DNA of 64,000 nt, taken from the NCBI GenBank assembly GCA_036023115.1, contig JAYKKT010000090.1, forward strand, positions 33,720,001-33,784,000, given 5' to 3'. Under the pieces are notes generated by a model, which did no database searches, had not been told where the DNA came from, and saw only the letters and a program-made list of their open reading frames with translations. The number at the start of each line of letters is the position of its first letter. Within the stretch, counting starts at the first letter, position 1. Shown here in pieces: positions 39,594-50,415 of the stretch. This DNA comes from Brasenia schreberi. Its lineage: Eukaryota > Streptophyta > Magnoliopsida > Nymphaeales > Cabombaceae. The position numbers and the translations under genes were made by a program.

Positions 39594-39949
39594 CATAATT
39601 AGCTTCCCGGACATATTCATCTCCTTTTCTCATCACTTTACTCATGGCAGCTTGACAACCAATTGGAAGCCGCAAGATCTGCTTCAAGCTTTCGATTCAA
39701 CCAAATGCAACTGTTGGGGAGCCCGACAGCAGTGGCGCATTAGGCTCACCAAAGCAGCACGCTAGCTTTAGTATCAGTACTATCAGTAGCTCACTGGCAA
39801 CAACAAAAACATGGATGTCGGACAGTGAGCGAGTGGCCTCTTCAAATATCTCCAATTCCCCTGTTTAGTCATATTCGTTGATGAACGATTTTGACATCAA
39901 TGGTGGTTGTGGAATTGAAAATTTCCCACTCTATGATTGGATTATGTAA
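39594..39949 (+). pseudogene. truncated DREB gene copy without AP2 domain
   Basis: This is colinear with the DREB gene from the FPD codons just after the AP2 domain to the stop. Shared blocks include CAATTGGAAGCCGCAAGATC (parent CAATTGGCAGCTGCAAAAGC), GGGGAGCCCGACAGC, GGCTCACC, and the end coding FPLYDWIM followed by TAA at 39947-39949. Frameshifts and a stop (CCTGTTTAG) break the frame, and no AP2-coding sequence precedes it. Similarity continues into the 3' flank to about 40215, so this came from DNA-level duplication, not from an mRNA. A (TA)n tract at 39958-39985 interrupts the flank. Confidence 0.9.
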
Positions 39950-39959
39950 TGAATGTATG

Positions 39960-39990
<31 letters not shown>

Positions 39991-40294
39991 TGATATGATT
40001 CGAGTGAATTTATTGTAACTCCATTTAATATGTGAATTGCCACAACATTCTTTCCTTTTGATACATGACATGAGAAATCGCCGGGTAGGGAGACTTTGTC
40101 AACCCGGAATTAGGAAGTGTGTGACCTTGGAGTTTTGAGAAAAGTAGACGTGAGTAAGTACCTTTTCAATACTATTTTTAGTGAATTATGCGAATAAATC
40201 AATAGTAAAATACAATTTTATTTGAATATACATTAGCAAGGATACTGCCAGAGTGTATAGAGGATGGTAAGAAATTCTTTACCATTCCTGGCTT

Positions 40295-40760
40295 CTAAAT
40301 CTTATTTCTCATTAATACCTTACTGTTTAAAGCTTTTTTACCTACACATTCATATTACGATTTCTTTTTGTGGATCACTTTTGATCATCATATCCAGCTC
40401 TTTTTAGATATCAATTTTAAAAATCTCTTTTCTTTTAACACTAACTTAACCATTATACTTCGATCTTCATAAATCTTTTTCTTTAGTGCACTATTCTCTT
40501 TAATTTATGTTTGCAACAATGATATCAACTTCAATCTGTGACTTCGAGTTTTGGATATCGATAGTAGCTTAAAGCTTGTTTTCTTCAATCCCCGTTCGTT
40601 TTTTCTCTTTACAACTTGTCTCTTGCACAAGTAAAATGCAAATCTTTCTTTTGTTCGTCATTGACTATCTTTATTAGTCCGGCAATTAATGTGTATACCT
40701 TGTTTCAACTACCAACCACAACCGTCTTTTCTTCTACTAGCATACTTACCCCTCACATAC
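40295..40760 (-). mobile_element. RTE LINE endonuclease-region remnant
   Basis: On the plus strand TTGTCTCTTGCACAAGTAAAATG, TTTATTAGTCCGGCAATTAATG and ACTAGCATACTTACCCC parallel the intact LINE's complement of the LQETKW region and ORF start. It belongs with the 27500-28735 remnant. It is followed by a (TG)n run at about 40778-40800. Confidence 0.75.
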
Positions 40761-42064
40761 ATATATAGGGATCTCTGTGTGTGTGTGTGTGTGTGTGTGT
40801 ATTGATGCAGTCAGAGTAACCTTTTTGTACTCATTTGTCCGTGACGCGGAAAGAAAATAAGAGCAAAAACCTCATTTCTAGAATAATAACATAGGGTCTC
40901 CCAAGATTTGGCAAAGGATCTACGCTTAATATTCGTGTGACCTAACAGTTGAGCAAACCTCATCAACTACCATTAAAAATTGATTGCATGCGATGTTGTT
41001 GCATCACACTCGCATCCGCGCTTACAAAATGGTATTGGATTGAGACTTTGTAATTCACCTCAAACAGTTTTCAGTTCCACAGATGATTAGATTCATCCCA
41101 AATAGTTTTCAATCCATCTCGAATAGATTTGAGCAAAATATTGCTTGAAGAAATCATTTCAGGGGCATGAATTTGAACCTTGCCTTTGTTGGCCTTCACT
41201 TCGTATGCATTCAACACCATATCTTAGATTCAACATTTCGAAACCTGCTATGGTACCATGTAAAATGCTCCAACAGGTTAATTTTCATTGATTTTTTTAT
41301 TCGCAGATATGCCTTCAATTGAATTCCACAATTCGTTTGATTCCTTGCATACACTTGGCCTGCCAATTCTTGGGAAAAAAAATTTAGTAGTTGTATGGTT
41401 TGGTTTGGTTAAAAAACCGTCAAAGAACCAATCCGAACCGATTGAACCAACTAAAACCGTCTAAAGGGATGGTTTGGTTTGGTTTGGTTAAAAAAGAAAG
41501 TTGTATGGTTGCTTCATGGTTTGAAGTTTGAAACCAAGCCATTACAACCAACACCCATTGTGAATAAGGTGATAACGAAGGGCCTTTCAATTGCGTAACA
41601 TCGAAAGAAATGATATTAACAGTCCAACTGCTGGATCTACACTAAGTGATGCAAAGCTTTTGTCCTCTAAAATAACAAACAAAGGTTCAAAACTACCATC
41701 AAGGATTGGAAAAAACTATAAATTTCAAGAAATATCTCGAGAAAGAAGGAAAACGACTGTCAAAAAACCTAAGCTTATCATTATTTTTGAAGAAGACTTC
41801 ACAATATCGGGTTACAGCTTCTAACGTGGGTGATTATCTAAAGTTTCGTGTCCGGCATCAGTACCAACTCTACTCGACCCGAATTTGCAGCTGTTGTCAT
41901 CACGATGAAGTCCATGTAGAAGACAAAAAGCATGGAACTTTATATCTTCAACCAGTTTCTTATTCCAAGTGTTCATGAAGAGACTTATCTTTCCTACTCA
42001 ATACCTCTCTTACAAGTTGATGTATGTTAAAATGTCTCAAACAGCGTAGAATGTCTCCAAACTT
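40761..42064. other. intergenic DNA, no gene recognised
   Basis: Around 41395-41520 there is GGTTTGGTTTGGTTAAAAAA-type simple sequence that occurs twice. Open frames at 41591-41978 are not recognisable. Confidence 0.45.
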
Positions 42065-42320
42065 AGACATTCTAAGTTCCAAAACAGCTGGTTTGGAACC
42101 CATCCGGTTGTTCCAACCAAAACCAAATCGGGCCAAGAACCAAAACTAATGAAACCTGACCCGTAATTAGAGACCACCGAGTTCTATTCCAGTTCCACCT
42201 TTCATAAAATAAGAACCTGCCTGAAACAAAAATCGACAGTTTCAAACTGTCAGTTCCAGAAATCTTCTTAAGAAGTTTTAAGACTCAAACCAGAACCGAT
42301 GGTTCCGGTTCCAGGACTCT
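42065..42320. mobile_element. MITE-like AACCGG-rich element (copy 3)
   Basis: GGTTTGGAACCCATCCGG, AACCAAAACCAAATCGG, CCAGTTCCACC and GATGGTTCCGGTTCCAGG follow the same pattern as copy 1. Confidence 0.5.
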
Positions 42321-42349
42321 CTCTCTCTCTACAAACATAGGCTAAGCAT

Positions 42350-42590
42350 AGATTGGCGTAGACCATATTAAGCTCCACATATCAGCTTGGGCAAATTGCA
42401 TTATTTTATCTGTTGGTTGTTAGCAAAACACGACACATAAACTAGATTTGCATAAACCATATTAAGCTCCACATATCAGCTGGGTCAGCTTTAGTTTTTC
42501 TTTCTGCTGGTTTGTTGTCACCAAAACACGACACATAAAATAGGTTAGAAGAAACCATATTCATTTCCACATACCAGTCGGATCGGATCG
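42350..42590. repeat. tandem repeat, 94-98 bp period, about 2.4 copies
   Basis: ACCATATTAAGCTCCACATATCAGC starts near 42362 and again near 42456, and a diverged third start lies near 42554. Each of the first two units ends AAAACACGACACATAAA. Confidence 0.85.
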
Positions 42591-42877
42591 GGTTAGTAGA
42601 AATTTTCGGACACAATTCATCAGCTTAGTAGATTGAGTCAATTGTCTCAAGTTGGAGGAACAAAATTCACAAAAACTCGCAGCTGGAAACATGGCAACCA
42701 TAGATTAATATCTGTTGTTTTCTTCAGCCCTTCGACTAGAGCTTTAGTTTGCTCTCGAAACATAAATTTCCAAATGAAACTCGCTTAAAGCAGACAATGG
42801 CTTCCGCTTCTTCCTTCACCCTAATGTTTGGCATTAGTTAGTAGGATCCTCTCTCTCTCTCCCTATATATATATATA

Positions 42878-43365
42878 ACAACAAAGCCTTTCCATATAAG
42901 GGTATGCAAACCATCTTAAAGGATATTCTCATTTTATTATGTATTGGCGTCACTCTCAATTTGTTTCTAATAACCTGATTATGTATACTCTCAATTTGTT
43001 TCTAATAACCTGATTATGTATCCGGTCTTTTCTTGTATGATCACTCTCATCTATCTCATTTTTGTTCCCAACATCTTTTGTACAAGTTGATGATTAAATG
43101 TAACACTCAAAACTATAAAATATAGTAGGTCTAATTGATGCTCTATAATATTTATCTTTAACTTTAGGGTATCTTCTTATCACAAAGAATACATCATGAT
43201 TCTTTCCATTTTAACCAACCTCCATTAATTTCATGCATAACATCTAAAATAACCAAATGATCAACTAATATTTTATATATTTTGTCTTTATTACTTTCTA
43301 ATGTTTTTCTTCATACTTCCAACTTTTTATTAACTTTTGCTTAGATTCCTACGTTCCACTAATAC
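42878..43365 (-). mobile_element. RTE LINE remnant with internal duplication
   Basis: It starts with the AACAACAA tail and AGCCTTTCCATA, then skips to the region coding RWFGH, and continues in order to the sequence coding the segment just after FADD. There are many indels. A perfect 35-bp tandem duplication (42952-42986 and 42987-43021) lies inside. Confidence 0.8.
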
Positions 43366-43579
43366 AATAATAACGTATCCTACACGTGAAAAAAGCGTTT
43401 AAAGAGAGCAACTTCACGTCTCTACACCCCACCCCCTCTCCCACTTCATCCAGCTGTCCTTCATTATGCGCAGCAATCATTCAGATAGATGGTGTGCAGG
43501 GACCGTAGGTTACTATCACTAAAATGAATACTACAATTTTATCAGTTGGCTTTATTATTAATATTCAACATCACTAGAA

Positions 43580-43771
43580 TAGATGTTAACGTGACAAAAG
43601 ATGGAGCATTATGACAATAAAGAATTCACCCATATGTGAAGGGTTTAAAAAGTATCACACCTGAAGATATATAGTTACTGGGGTTTCTCCGCACTAAGTC
43701 GGGTTGGCCCTTCACATATGGGTGAATTCTTTATTGTCATAATGCTCCATCTTTTGTCACGTTAACATCTA
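43580..43771. repeat. perfect 64-bp inverted repeat with 64-bp spacer
   Basis: The arm 43580-43643 is the exact reverse complement of 43708-43771, with no mismatch by eye over 64 bp. The spacer is 43644-43707. A transcript would fold into a very stable stem-loop. It lies about 430 bp past the stop codon of the aquaporin gene. No TSD or known transposon end is evident. Confidence 0.95.
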
Positions 43772-44204
43772 ACTTGAAGAAAAATCATTCCCAAGTAGTG
43801 ATCTCAAAAGTCAATGGGACATTTATAAAAGCCAAGAGATAAAAAAAACTCCCTATTAAATTAATGGAAAACAAGAATCCGAGGTACATAAATAAAGAAC
43901 CCAAGAGAGAAAGACAACACCTTCCCCAGCTTTTCCTAAGACATAGAGAAAGCAAATATGAGAAAAAAAACTAAAGGCACAAAGTCATCCATCTGTACAT
44001 GTTTCCTGGTGGTTCGTCATCAACATCATCATCATCTGCTAGCTAGAATTTGATGGACCAATTCGACAACAAAGAAGCAAAGAGCATGGTGACCCTTACT
44101 TCACACACACAATAATGCATCTCAATTATTCATTCCTATCCCAATTCAACCACCAACCAGGCCACAGACATACACAGAGACACACACACACACACACACA
44201 GAGA
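43772..44204 (-). other. 3' flank of the aquaporin gene
   Basis: Contains the 3' UTR of the PIP gene, with a short (CA)n near 44180-44200 next to the stop. No other gene. Confidence 0.5.
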
Positions 44205-46280
44205 CTAGACATGGGGGTTGCTCCTGAATGAGCCCAATGCCTTAATGGCAGCAGCTCGCAGGATGTACTGGTGGTAGGCAGCGGCAATGGCAGCTCCAAG
44301 GAATGGTCCAACCCAGAAGATCCACTGCAATCAATGCAAAAACAAGAGAACAATAAATACAAATAAATTTGAAACCTCCAATTGTGTAGTTGTCAGAGGT
44401 CAGTAGTTTGTCATAGAAGAAGACACAATAAAACAATACAGATTCATGATCTGAATAGCTTGAATTCACCATCTTTTCTGAAAATTATGGATATTGATTT
44501 AAACCTCCTGGTTTTGATACATAACAATTAGTTTTCATTTTGAAGCATGAACCAAATGTATGCGTATACATTGGAGTTAAATGCTAATATATCAAAATGC
44601 TTAGAGACTATATTTTAGACATAGAGAAGAATATTCGGTGCAAGAGAGAAAACCGGCTTTACATGGTTGTGCCAGGCTGCTTCATTGTTGTAGATAACAG
44701 CAGCTCCAAAGCTACGGGCGGGGTTGATGCCGGTGCCAGTGAGAGGAATGGTGGCAAGGTGAACGATGAACACGGCGAACCCAATAGGCAGTGGAGCAAG
44801 CACCTATAGGAAGAAACAGCATACAAATATTCATCATCAGATGCACTCGAGCTCATTAAATTGCTCATTAACATAAAGTCCAGTAAGATTTTCTTTAACC
44901 ATATTTCCCAGGTTAAGTCATTAATTATAACCAGTATACGTTATCTTTCAAATCTTGGTTCTCCTTTTCTAAGATTCAGATGAGAACAACCCCGACAAGT
45001 TCCAGTTTTTTTTATGTGACGTGAGAGAGAGAAAAGAAAAAAAGGAAGGAAGAAGAAGTGGGTGTGTGAGAGAGAAAAGAAAAAGAAAAAGGAAGAAAAA
45101 GTGGGTGTGTGACTTGTAAAGTCTAGAATGACACTAGAGAAATAGTAAGAAAAAGTGGACAGACAGAAAACAACATGTCAAGAGACCTCTGTGGAAAGGA
45201 ATCCCATGCCTTTTCCATTATTGCTTTAAACTATTTCAAAAAAAAAAAGAAAAAGAGGCCACATGCTACACAAAAAAACGCTGGTTTCGGAAAGAAACCA
45301 AACCCGTGACGGAATACCTCAAGTGCACCAGAGTACAGTGTAAAGTACGTAAAGGAGTCCCTCAAAACTCTGAACCGGTGAGAAACGACTCGGACATGGT
45401 GCAATCAGGTGAGAGATAGCACAGAGGAGTAGAGCGAGTTCCGCGGCTTACCGGGACGTGGGAGTCACGGGCGCTGCGCTTGGGATCGGTGGCGGAGAAG
45501 ACGGTGTAGACGAGCACGAATGTGCCGATTATCTCGGCGCCCAGGCCGACGCCCTTCGAGACGCCGGGTTGGAGCATATTAGCGCCACCCTTGTAGCTGA
45601 CGTAGTGAGCCTTCTGGAATCCCTTGACGAGACCCACCCCAGCGATGGCGCCCAGGCACTGAGCCACAATGTAGAGGATGGCGCGTAGCAACGAGACCTT
45701 CCTCGCTAGGAACAGACCGAACGTGACGGCCGGGTTGATGTGACCACCTGAAATCGCAAACAGCCCAAACACAGGCGAAGGATCACAAACTCGTCCGTAC
45801 TAAAAAAGGGAATACTTAGATCATTTTGTATACGTCGATGTGTTTGCGTGAGCGTATATACACAGAGAGAGAGAGAGCCATCATCGTAGAATTCAACAAT
45901 ATGGAGCTTAGAAAAAGGGTAAAGTGAACTAAACACGAGCAAGATTAACAGTGTATGTGTGTGAGAGAGAGAGAGAGAGAGAGACCAGAGATGCCGGCAG
46001 TGCAGTAGACGAGGACGAAGATCATGCCTCCGAAGGCCCAGGCGATGCCAAGAACCCCAACGCCACCGCATGGGTCCTTCTCCGACTGGCGATTGTAGCC
46101 GATCACGGTGGCAACCGTGATGTAGAGGAAGAGGAGAGTGGCGATGAACTCCGCGATCACCGCCCTGTACAGCGACCACTTCGTCAACTCCTCCACGTCG
46201 ATCAGCGGCGCTGGCGGAGGGTCCGTGTAGTCCTTCACCGTAAAACCGCCCGCCTCGCTCACTTCGGCCTCCTTCACCAT
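44205..46280 (-). CDS. PIP2: PIP2-type plasma membrane aquaporin
   Basis: This is a tetrameric water channel of the plasma membrane. Four exons join in frame: 45986-46280, 45452-45747, 44663-44803 and 44205-44324, giving 283 aa, the usual length. The short N-terminus and the C-terminus [12 protein letters not shown] indicate PIP2 rather than PIP1. Two NPA boxes ([10 protein letters not shown] at 103-105 and GINPARS at 224-226) and the selectivity residues His212 and Arg227 are present. Gating features are intact: loop B Ser117 (RKVS), loop D His195 (SARDSHVP) and C-terminal Ser276 and Ser279, the known phosphorylation and pH-sensing sites. The intron-1 donor is G|GTCTCTCTC, merging into a (CT)n run, an unusual donor. 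Intron 2 holds a duplicated GA-rich block (about 45023-45115). Confidence 0.97.
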
Positions 46281-46321
46281 CCTTTCTTCCTTCTTTCTCC
46301 GGCGAGAAGAAAAGATACACT

Positions 46322-46343
46322 AGAGAGAGAGAGAGAGAGAGAT
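46322..46343. repeat. (GA)n tract in the PIP 5' leader
   Basis: It reads as (CT)n on the gene strand between the TATA motif and the start codon. CT-rich leaders are common in highly expressed plant genes. Confidence 0.8.
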
Positions 46344-46373
46344 TTGTGCAATAAGACTATGGCAGAGTGAAGG

Positions 46374-46382
46374 GTATTTATG
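46374..46382 (-). promoter_or_regulatory. probable TATA box of the PIP gene
   Basis: CATAAATAC on the minus strand, 94-102 bp before the start codon. Confidence 0.55.
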
Positions 46383-49328
46383 GGCAATGTAGTTCGCGTA
46401 GGATCATCATTTTGTTTTCATTTTTTCAGGAAAAGAATTTTACCTTCCAAACTAGAATTTAGTTCACTAATGGCGTGGCATTTTTCTACTAATGAGGGGT
46501 CCACCGTTGGGTCCCATTTTAATAGATAGACACTCTCCGGTTCCAACCCGGCCTGTTTGCCTTTTTACTTTTTCACCCCCTAAAGGTGAAAAAAAAGCTG
46601 AAAATTCCGTTCCCTTTTCTTTTCTCAACCCCATTCATTTCTGCTGACCCCTGGATAAACGATTATTTTAAAATCATGCCTCAGTTTTATTCGGAGTTCT
46701 CACTTAAACTAGCTGTTTTTGGAAATTAACAAAGTGAAGCTTCATCTCATACCAAGTAGAGTTCGTCGTTACATTGGTTCGATGCATACCCCCAGTATTG
46801 AACTCATGACCTTCGACTTGTGAGTCAACCCCCGAGACAGTTAAGCTTCTTTATTTACCCAGATTCTTACATAATGTGATTACATTAGTTCTTACTTAAT
46901 CATCATTTAATTATTTAACACTTGACGCAATCAAATGTGGTTGGTCTTGTTTCTGCTTGTTGAAGTATTTACCTCTTACCATATTTTTTGTTACTCATCA
47001 TTCTCGAAAGGCATGTTTCGTAAAGCAAATCAAGGTTTAAAAAAAAGGCTTGTTCTGAACCTGCTGGATATCAACCCTATAAATGGGCAGAAAGCACGTT
47101 TGACTAGAAAAAGGTTCTTATGCAAGGGTAATTGCGTCAATAAATGGGCAAGTGACACAATGAATAGCATGTTGTACGTTGTGCTCGCAGTAACGTCTCT
47201 CTGGCTTGATTTGGACAACTCAATAGCGTTGTTGCTGCAGAGACCTGCTCGGACACGGTACGGTAAAATTCTCGTGGTAAATCGAGTTGACCACTGCTTT
47301 TTGACCGTTACTGTTTTGGCTTCCTTTCGTGTACGTTGTACATTTTTTTATTGACATTTTTACCCTCATTAGAATCTATCCTGGTGCGTGCAACCTGAAA
47401 GGTAGACACGAAACTTAAGGATTAGTGATGAACTCACTGAAGTTTTGCATTTACCCGCTTTTAGTTATGAAACTTTTCGTATAGGTCCCTAACTTTTCCA
47501 CATATAGTGCAGATGAACCCTTTCCTTTGTTTCTCATTGGCAAGCTGGGGTCGAACGCATGACCTTGCACCTCATAGCCTGGGGAGTTGCCTGGTCTACC
47601 ATGTAGGGAAAACTTGTACACGCCCTTGCTGATTCTAAAAGCATATAGAAAAACCCACCAAAGTATGTCCAAGTTCAAGACTCTAGATATACTTGCCTAA
47701 GAAATTAGAGTTTTTTTAAATTGAATCTTAACCATTAAATTTGCAAGATAATAGTTTCGTATAGAAAAAGTTGTTGTCATATCTATCATGTTGGTATAAA
47801 TAAATTTTTATTTTTCCAATTCAAGTACCAATTATTTATGTTTTAAAATTGATTGTTGAAATTAGTTTGGATATTTTAATATATATATCATCCGCTCACA
47901 TATACACATATATTGTATGTATAGGAAGAGGGGGAAAGAATCTGTTAAAAAAATTAATCTTTGGTTAACGAATAGTTAAAATTTAATTAAAAATTAAAAA
48001 GTATACAGAGTACTTTGAATCGACTTTGCAGCTGAACACGAGACACGAAATGCTTCCACTCCAACAAGCCCATGCTTGTTTTCTTTTAAAATTTTGGATG
48101 TCAATAGTTTTAGTTGCAATTCTACAAACTAGTTTAAACTTCGAATAAAAAAAGAAAGATCTTTGCTTGATTATAAGGGGATGATCATGCTTAAAATTAA
48201 AGATTACGATTAAGAATAGCCTGTCAAAACCATAGAAGAGGGATTGGCTGATAGGAAACGTGTCATGATTATCCAAAAATAATGCTGTGCCTTGTTGTTG
48301 TTGCACCACGCGTCCAGATCGGACGGCGTAGGCTTGAGGGGCGGCTCGTCGATCTAAAGAACGCTCTGGAAGTATCACAGCAAAACGCCAACTAGGAGAG
48401 ATGATGACAGCTCATCAGGTCCGTGCTGACGTGGGTCCCAGTCAGTGGCCACTGGCTGTGAGGCACCACCAGCTCTCTGTGGTGGGTCCCGCCTGCTGAA
48501 AATATGATTAAGCTCCGTCGCTTTCGATCCGGGTTGGGTTTTCCCTTCTGTCTTTGTCCTCAGCTCTCCAACGACTCTTTCCCTTTTTCTCTCTCCTTTT
48601 ATTCTTTTTTATTCCAATTTTGCATGTAAATCTTGGTACCCAACAGTTCTGCTTTAGTGATAGGATCTTAGGTTCAAACTCAAATCCAAATCTAATTGAT
48701 TTAAATCGGACCCAGCTATCCAAAAGATTGAAATCCTTATGTGCTTGCTGATGATGCCAGCTAAAGATATAGCGTCTTGAACACGTGTCCCCAATGGTAA
48801 GCGTGTGAACAGTAGGCCCTTAGAAAACTCAATCGCTTGGGCACTAGAAGGTAAGGATTTGTCCTTGTCCAAGAAAGAGTTATTGATGTTTAATTGGGTC
48901 GGAATTTACTGGCAAATCTAAATAAATCCAGGTTTGAATTGGTTAATTGGGTTCAGATCCAACATTCTTTTAATCCAAGCCTGGAAATTCCAAAAGTCAG
49001 TGGACGAGGTGGCTGTTTCAGACACCACATGGAAACCTGAAACGAACTTGACTTGAAAAGTCCATATTTGCTTCCTTACAAAATGACATGGTAAGATTCG
49101 TTGCCTTTCGGGTTGACCTGTTTTGATAAGAATCAAACTGGTGGACATTTCGGACACGAACAGCATCCAAAAGGTCCCAAACTCACATGGAAAAGATAGT
49201 GGCGTGAACACGAAACGAAATGCCACCAACATGACCCGGAACAAATGAAACACGCACATATTGAGCAATAGCGGACAGAGCCATGTCGCATCTTGCTCCA
49301 CTGGAGTCAATGAAGAAGAGGCCATGCT

Positions 49329-49329
<1 letters not shown>
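46383..49329. other. intergenic DNA, no gene recognised
   Basis: The first few hundred bases are the PIP promoter. The open frames at 46935-47354 and 47983-48378 have no family motif. Tracts near 46790-46850 and 47525-47610 carry tRNA-like words and may be SINE pieces. Confidence 0.45.
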
Positions 49330-49385
<56 letters not shown>

Positions 49386-49386
49386 A
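49330..49386. repeat. (CT)n(CA)n microsatellite
   Basis: A CT run of about 30 bp followed by a CA run of about 26 bp. Confidence 0.95.
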
Positions 49387-50224
49387 TCTGCTAAGCAATA
49401 TCTTCATGTTAATGATTGTCAACCATCTCCTAAAGAATATGCAAAATCACTAGAAAAATAGTTTGATCCAACAAACGGGGGTAATGAGGTAAGGATACTC
49501 AAAGGACACATACCTAACTTATTATGTGTATTTATATAACGGCTTAAGCAATAAGCAATAAGCATAAGCACAAGATCAATGAAACATTTATTAATCTCTC
49601 TTATTCCTCTTTGTCTTCCTCCTTATTCCTCTCTCTCTCTCTCTCTCTTATAAACACGGAAGCCCACGCGCATGCACATTTATTTATATAATAAGTATTG
49701 GAGAAGGCGCCTTCCATTGGATAAGATCAGATTAATAATGGAAACTAGCTACTCCAATCTTCTCATTTTGACTTAAATAAAAAAAATAAAAGAACAGGAT
49801 CTCTGAGATACAAACGAGCATGACAGACCTTCGAAACTTTGCAGAACAATAACTCTTCAGATCAGTCGCCTGCCTACATGAAGCCCATGTGTGGCGTCGG
49901 CTCCACACACCAAAATTCGGAAAGTTAACAGAGAATGCATAGCCAACGGGTATAATTCGTGGGCTTTTCCCGGTTCTAAAAATCTTCTAGCCCTCGATTA
50001 AATCCATCGACTTCCTTATTTGGACTATAAAGAAAGATCGTTCTAACAAATAACTCTAAGATAAGCTATGGCTTGCATTTTGAGAGTAAAAAAGACAAGC
50101 TCGAGTGCAACCCCACTTACATTTAGGATAAGGCTTGGCTATAGCTTTTAATTATTTTCATACCAAACGCATGAGAAAACCAGCAATCTCAGAAACCCTA
50201 TTTTTTTAACAAAAAGAAAATCTT
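49387..50224. other. intergenic DNA, nothing recognised
   Basis: No coding signal. A short (CT)n lies at about 49630-49648. Confidence 0.5.
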
Positions 50225-50415
50225 GACCTAGACATAATCGGTTTCAGTTTTCCAAGAACCAGGAACCATAACCGAACTGAGATTAGATTAGTTCTAATTC
50301 CAGTTTGAAATTGCTGGTTACGGTTTGGATCTACTGGTTCTGATTTCATGAAAGGTAGAATAAGAATCAAACCAGTTGGTCTCGGGTTCTGGGTTCAAAT
50401 TTGACCATGTCTAGC
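50225..50415. mobile_element. MITE-like AACCGG-rich element (copy 4)
   Basis: It begins CCTAGACATAATCGG and ends GACCATGTCTAG, the clearest inverted ends of the family. The arms carry AACCAGGAACC and GGTTCTGGGTTC words. Confidence 0.6.

Noticed and set aside
45458..46370. Plus-strand frames of 76 and 139 codons
   Set aside because: They are antisense shadows of the G/C-rich aquaporin exons.
46935..47354. Plus-strand frame of 139 codons
   Set aside because: No recognisable family, and the composition resembles random AT-rich DNA.
47983..48378. Minus-strand frame of 131 codons
   Set aside because: No family match, with low-complexity ends.
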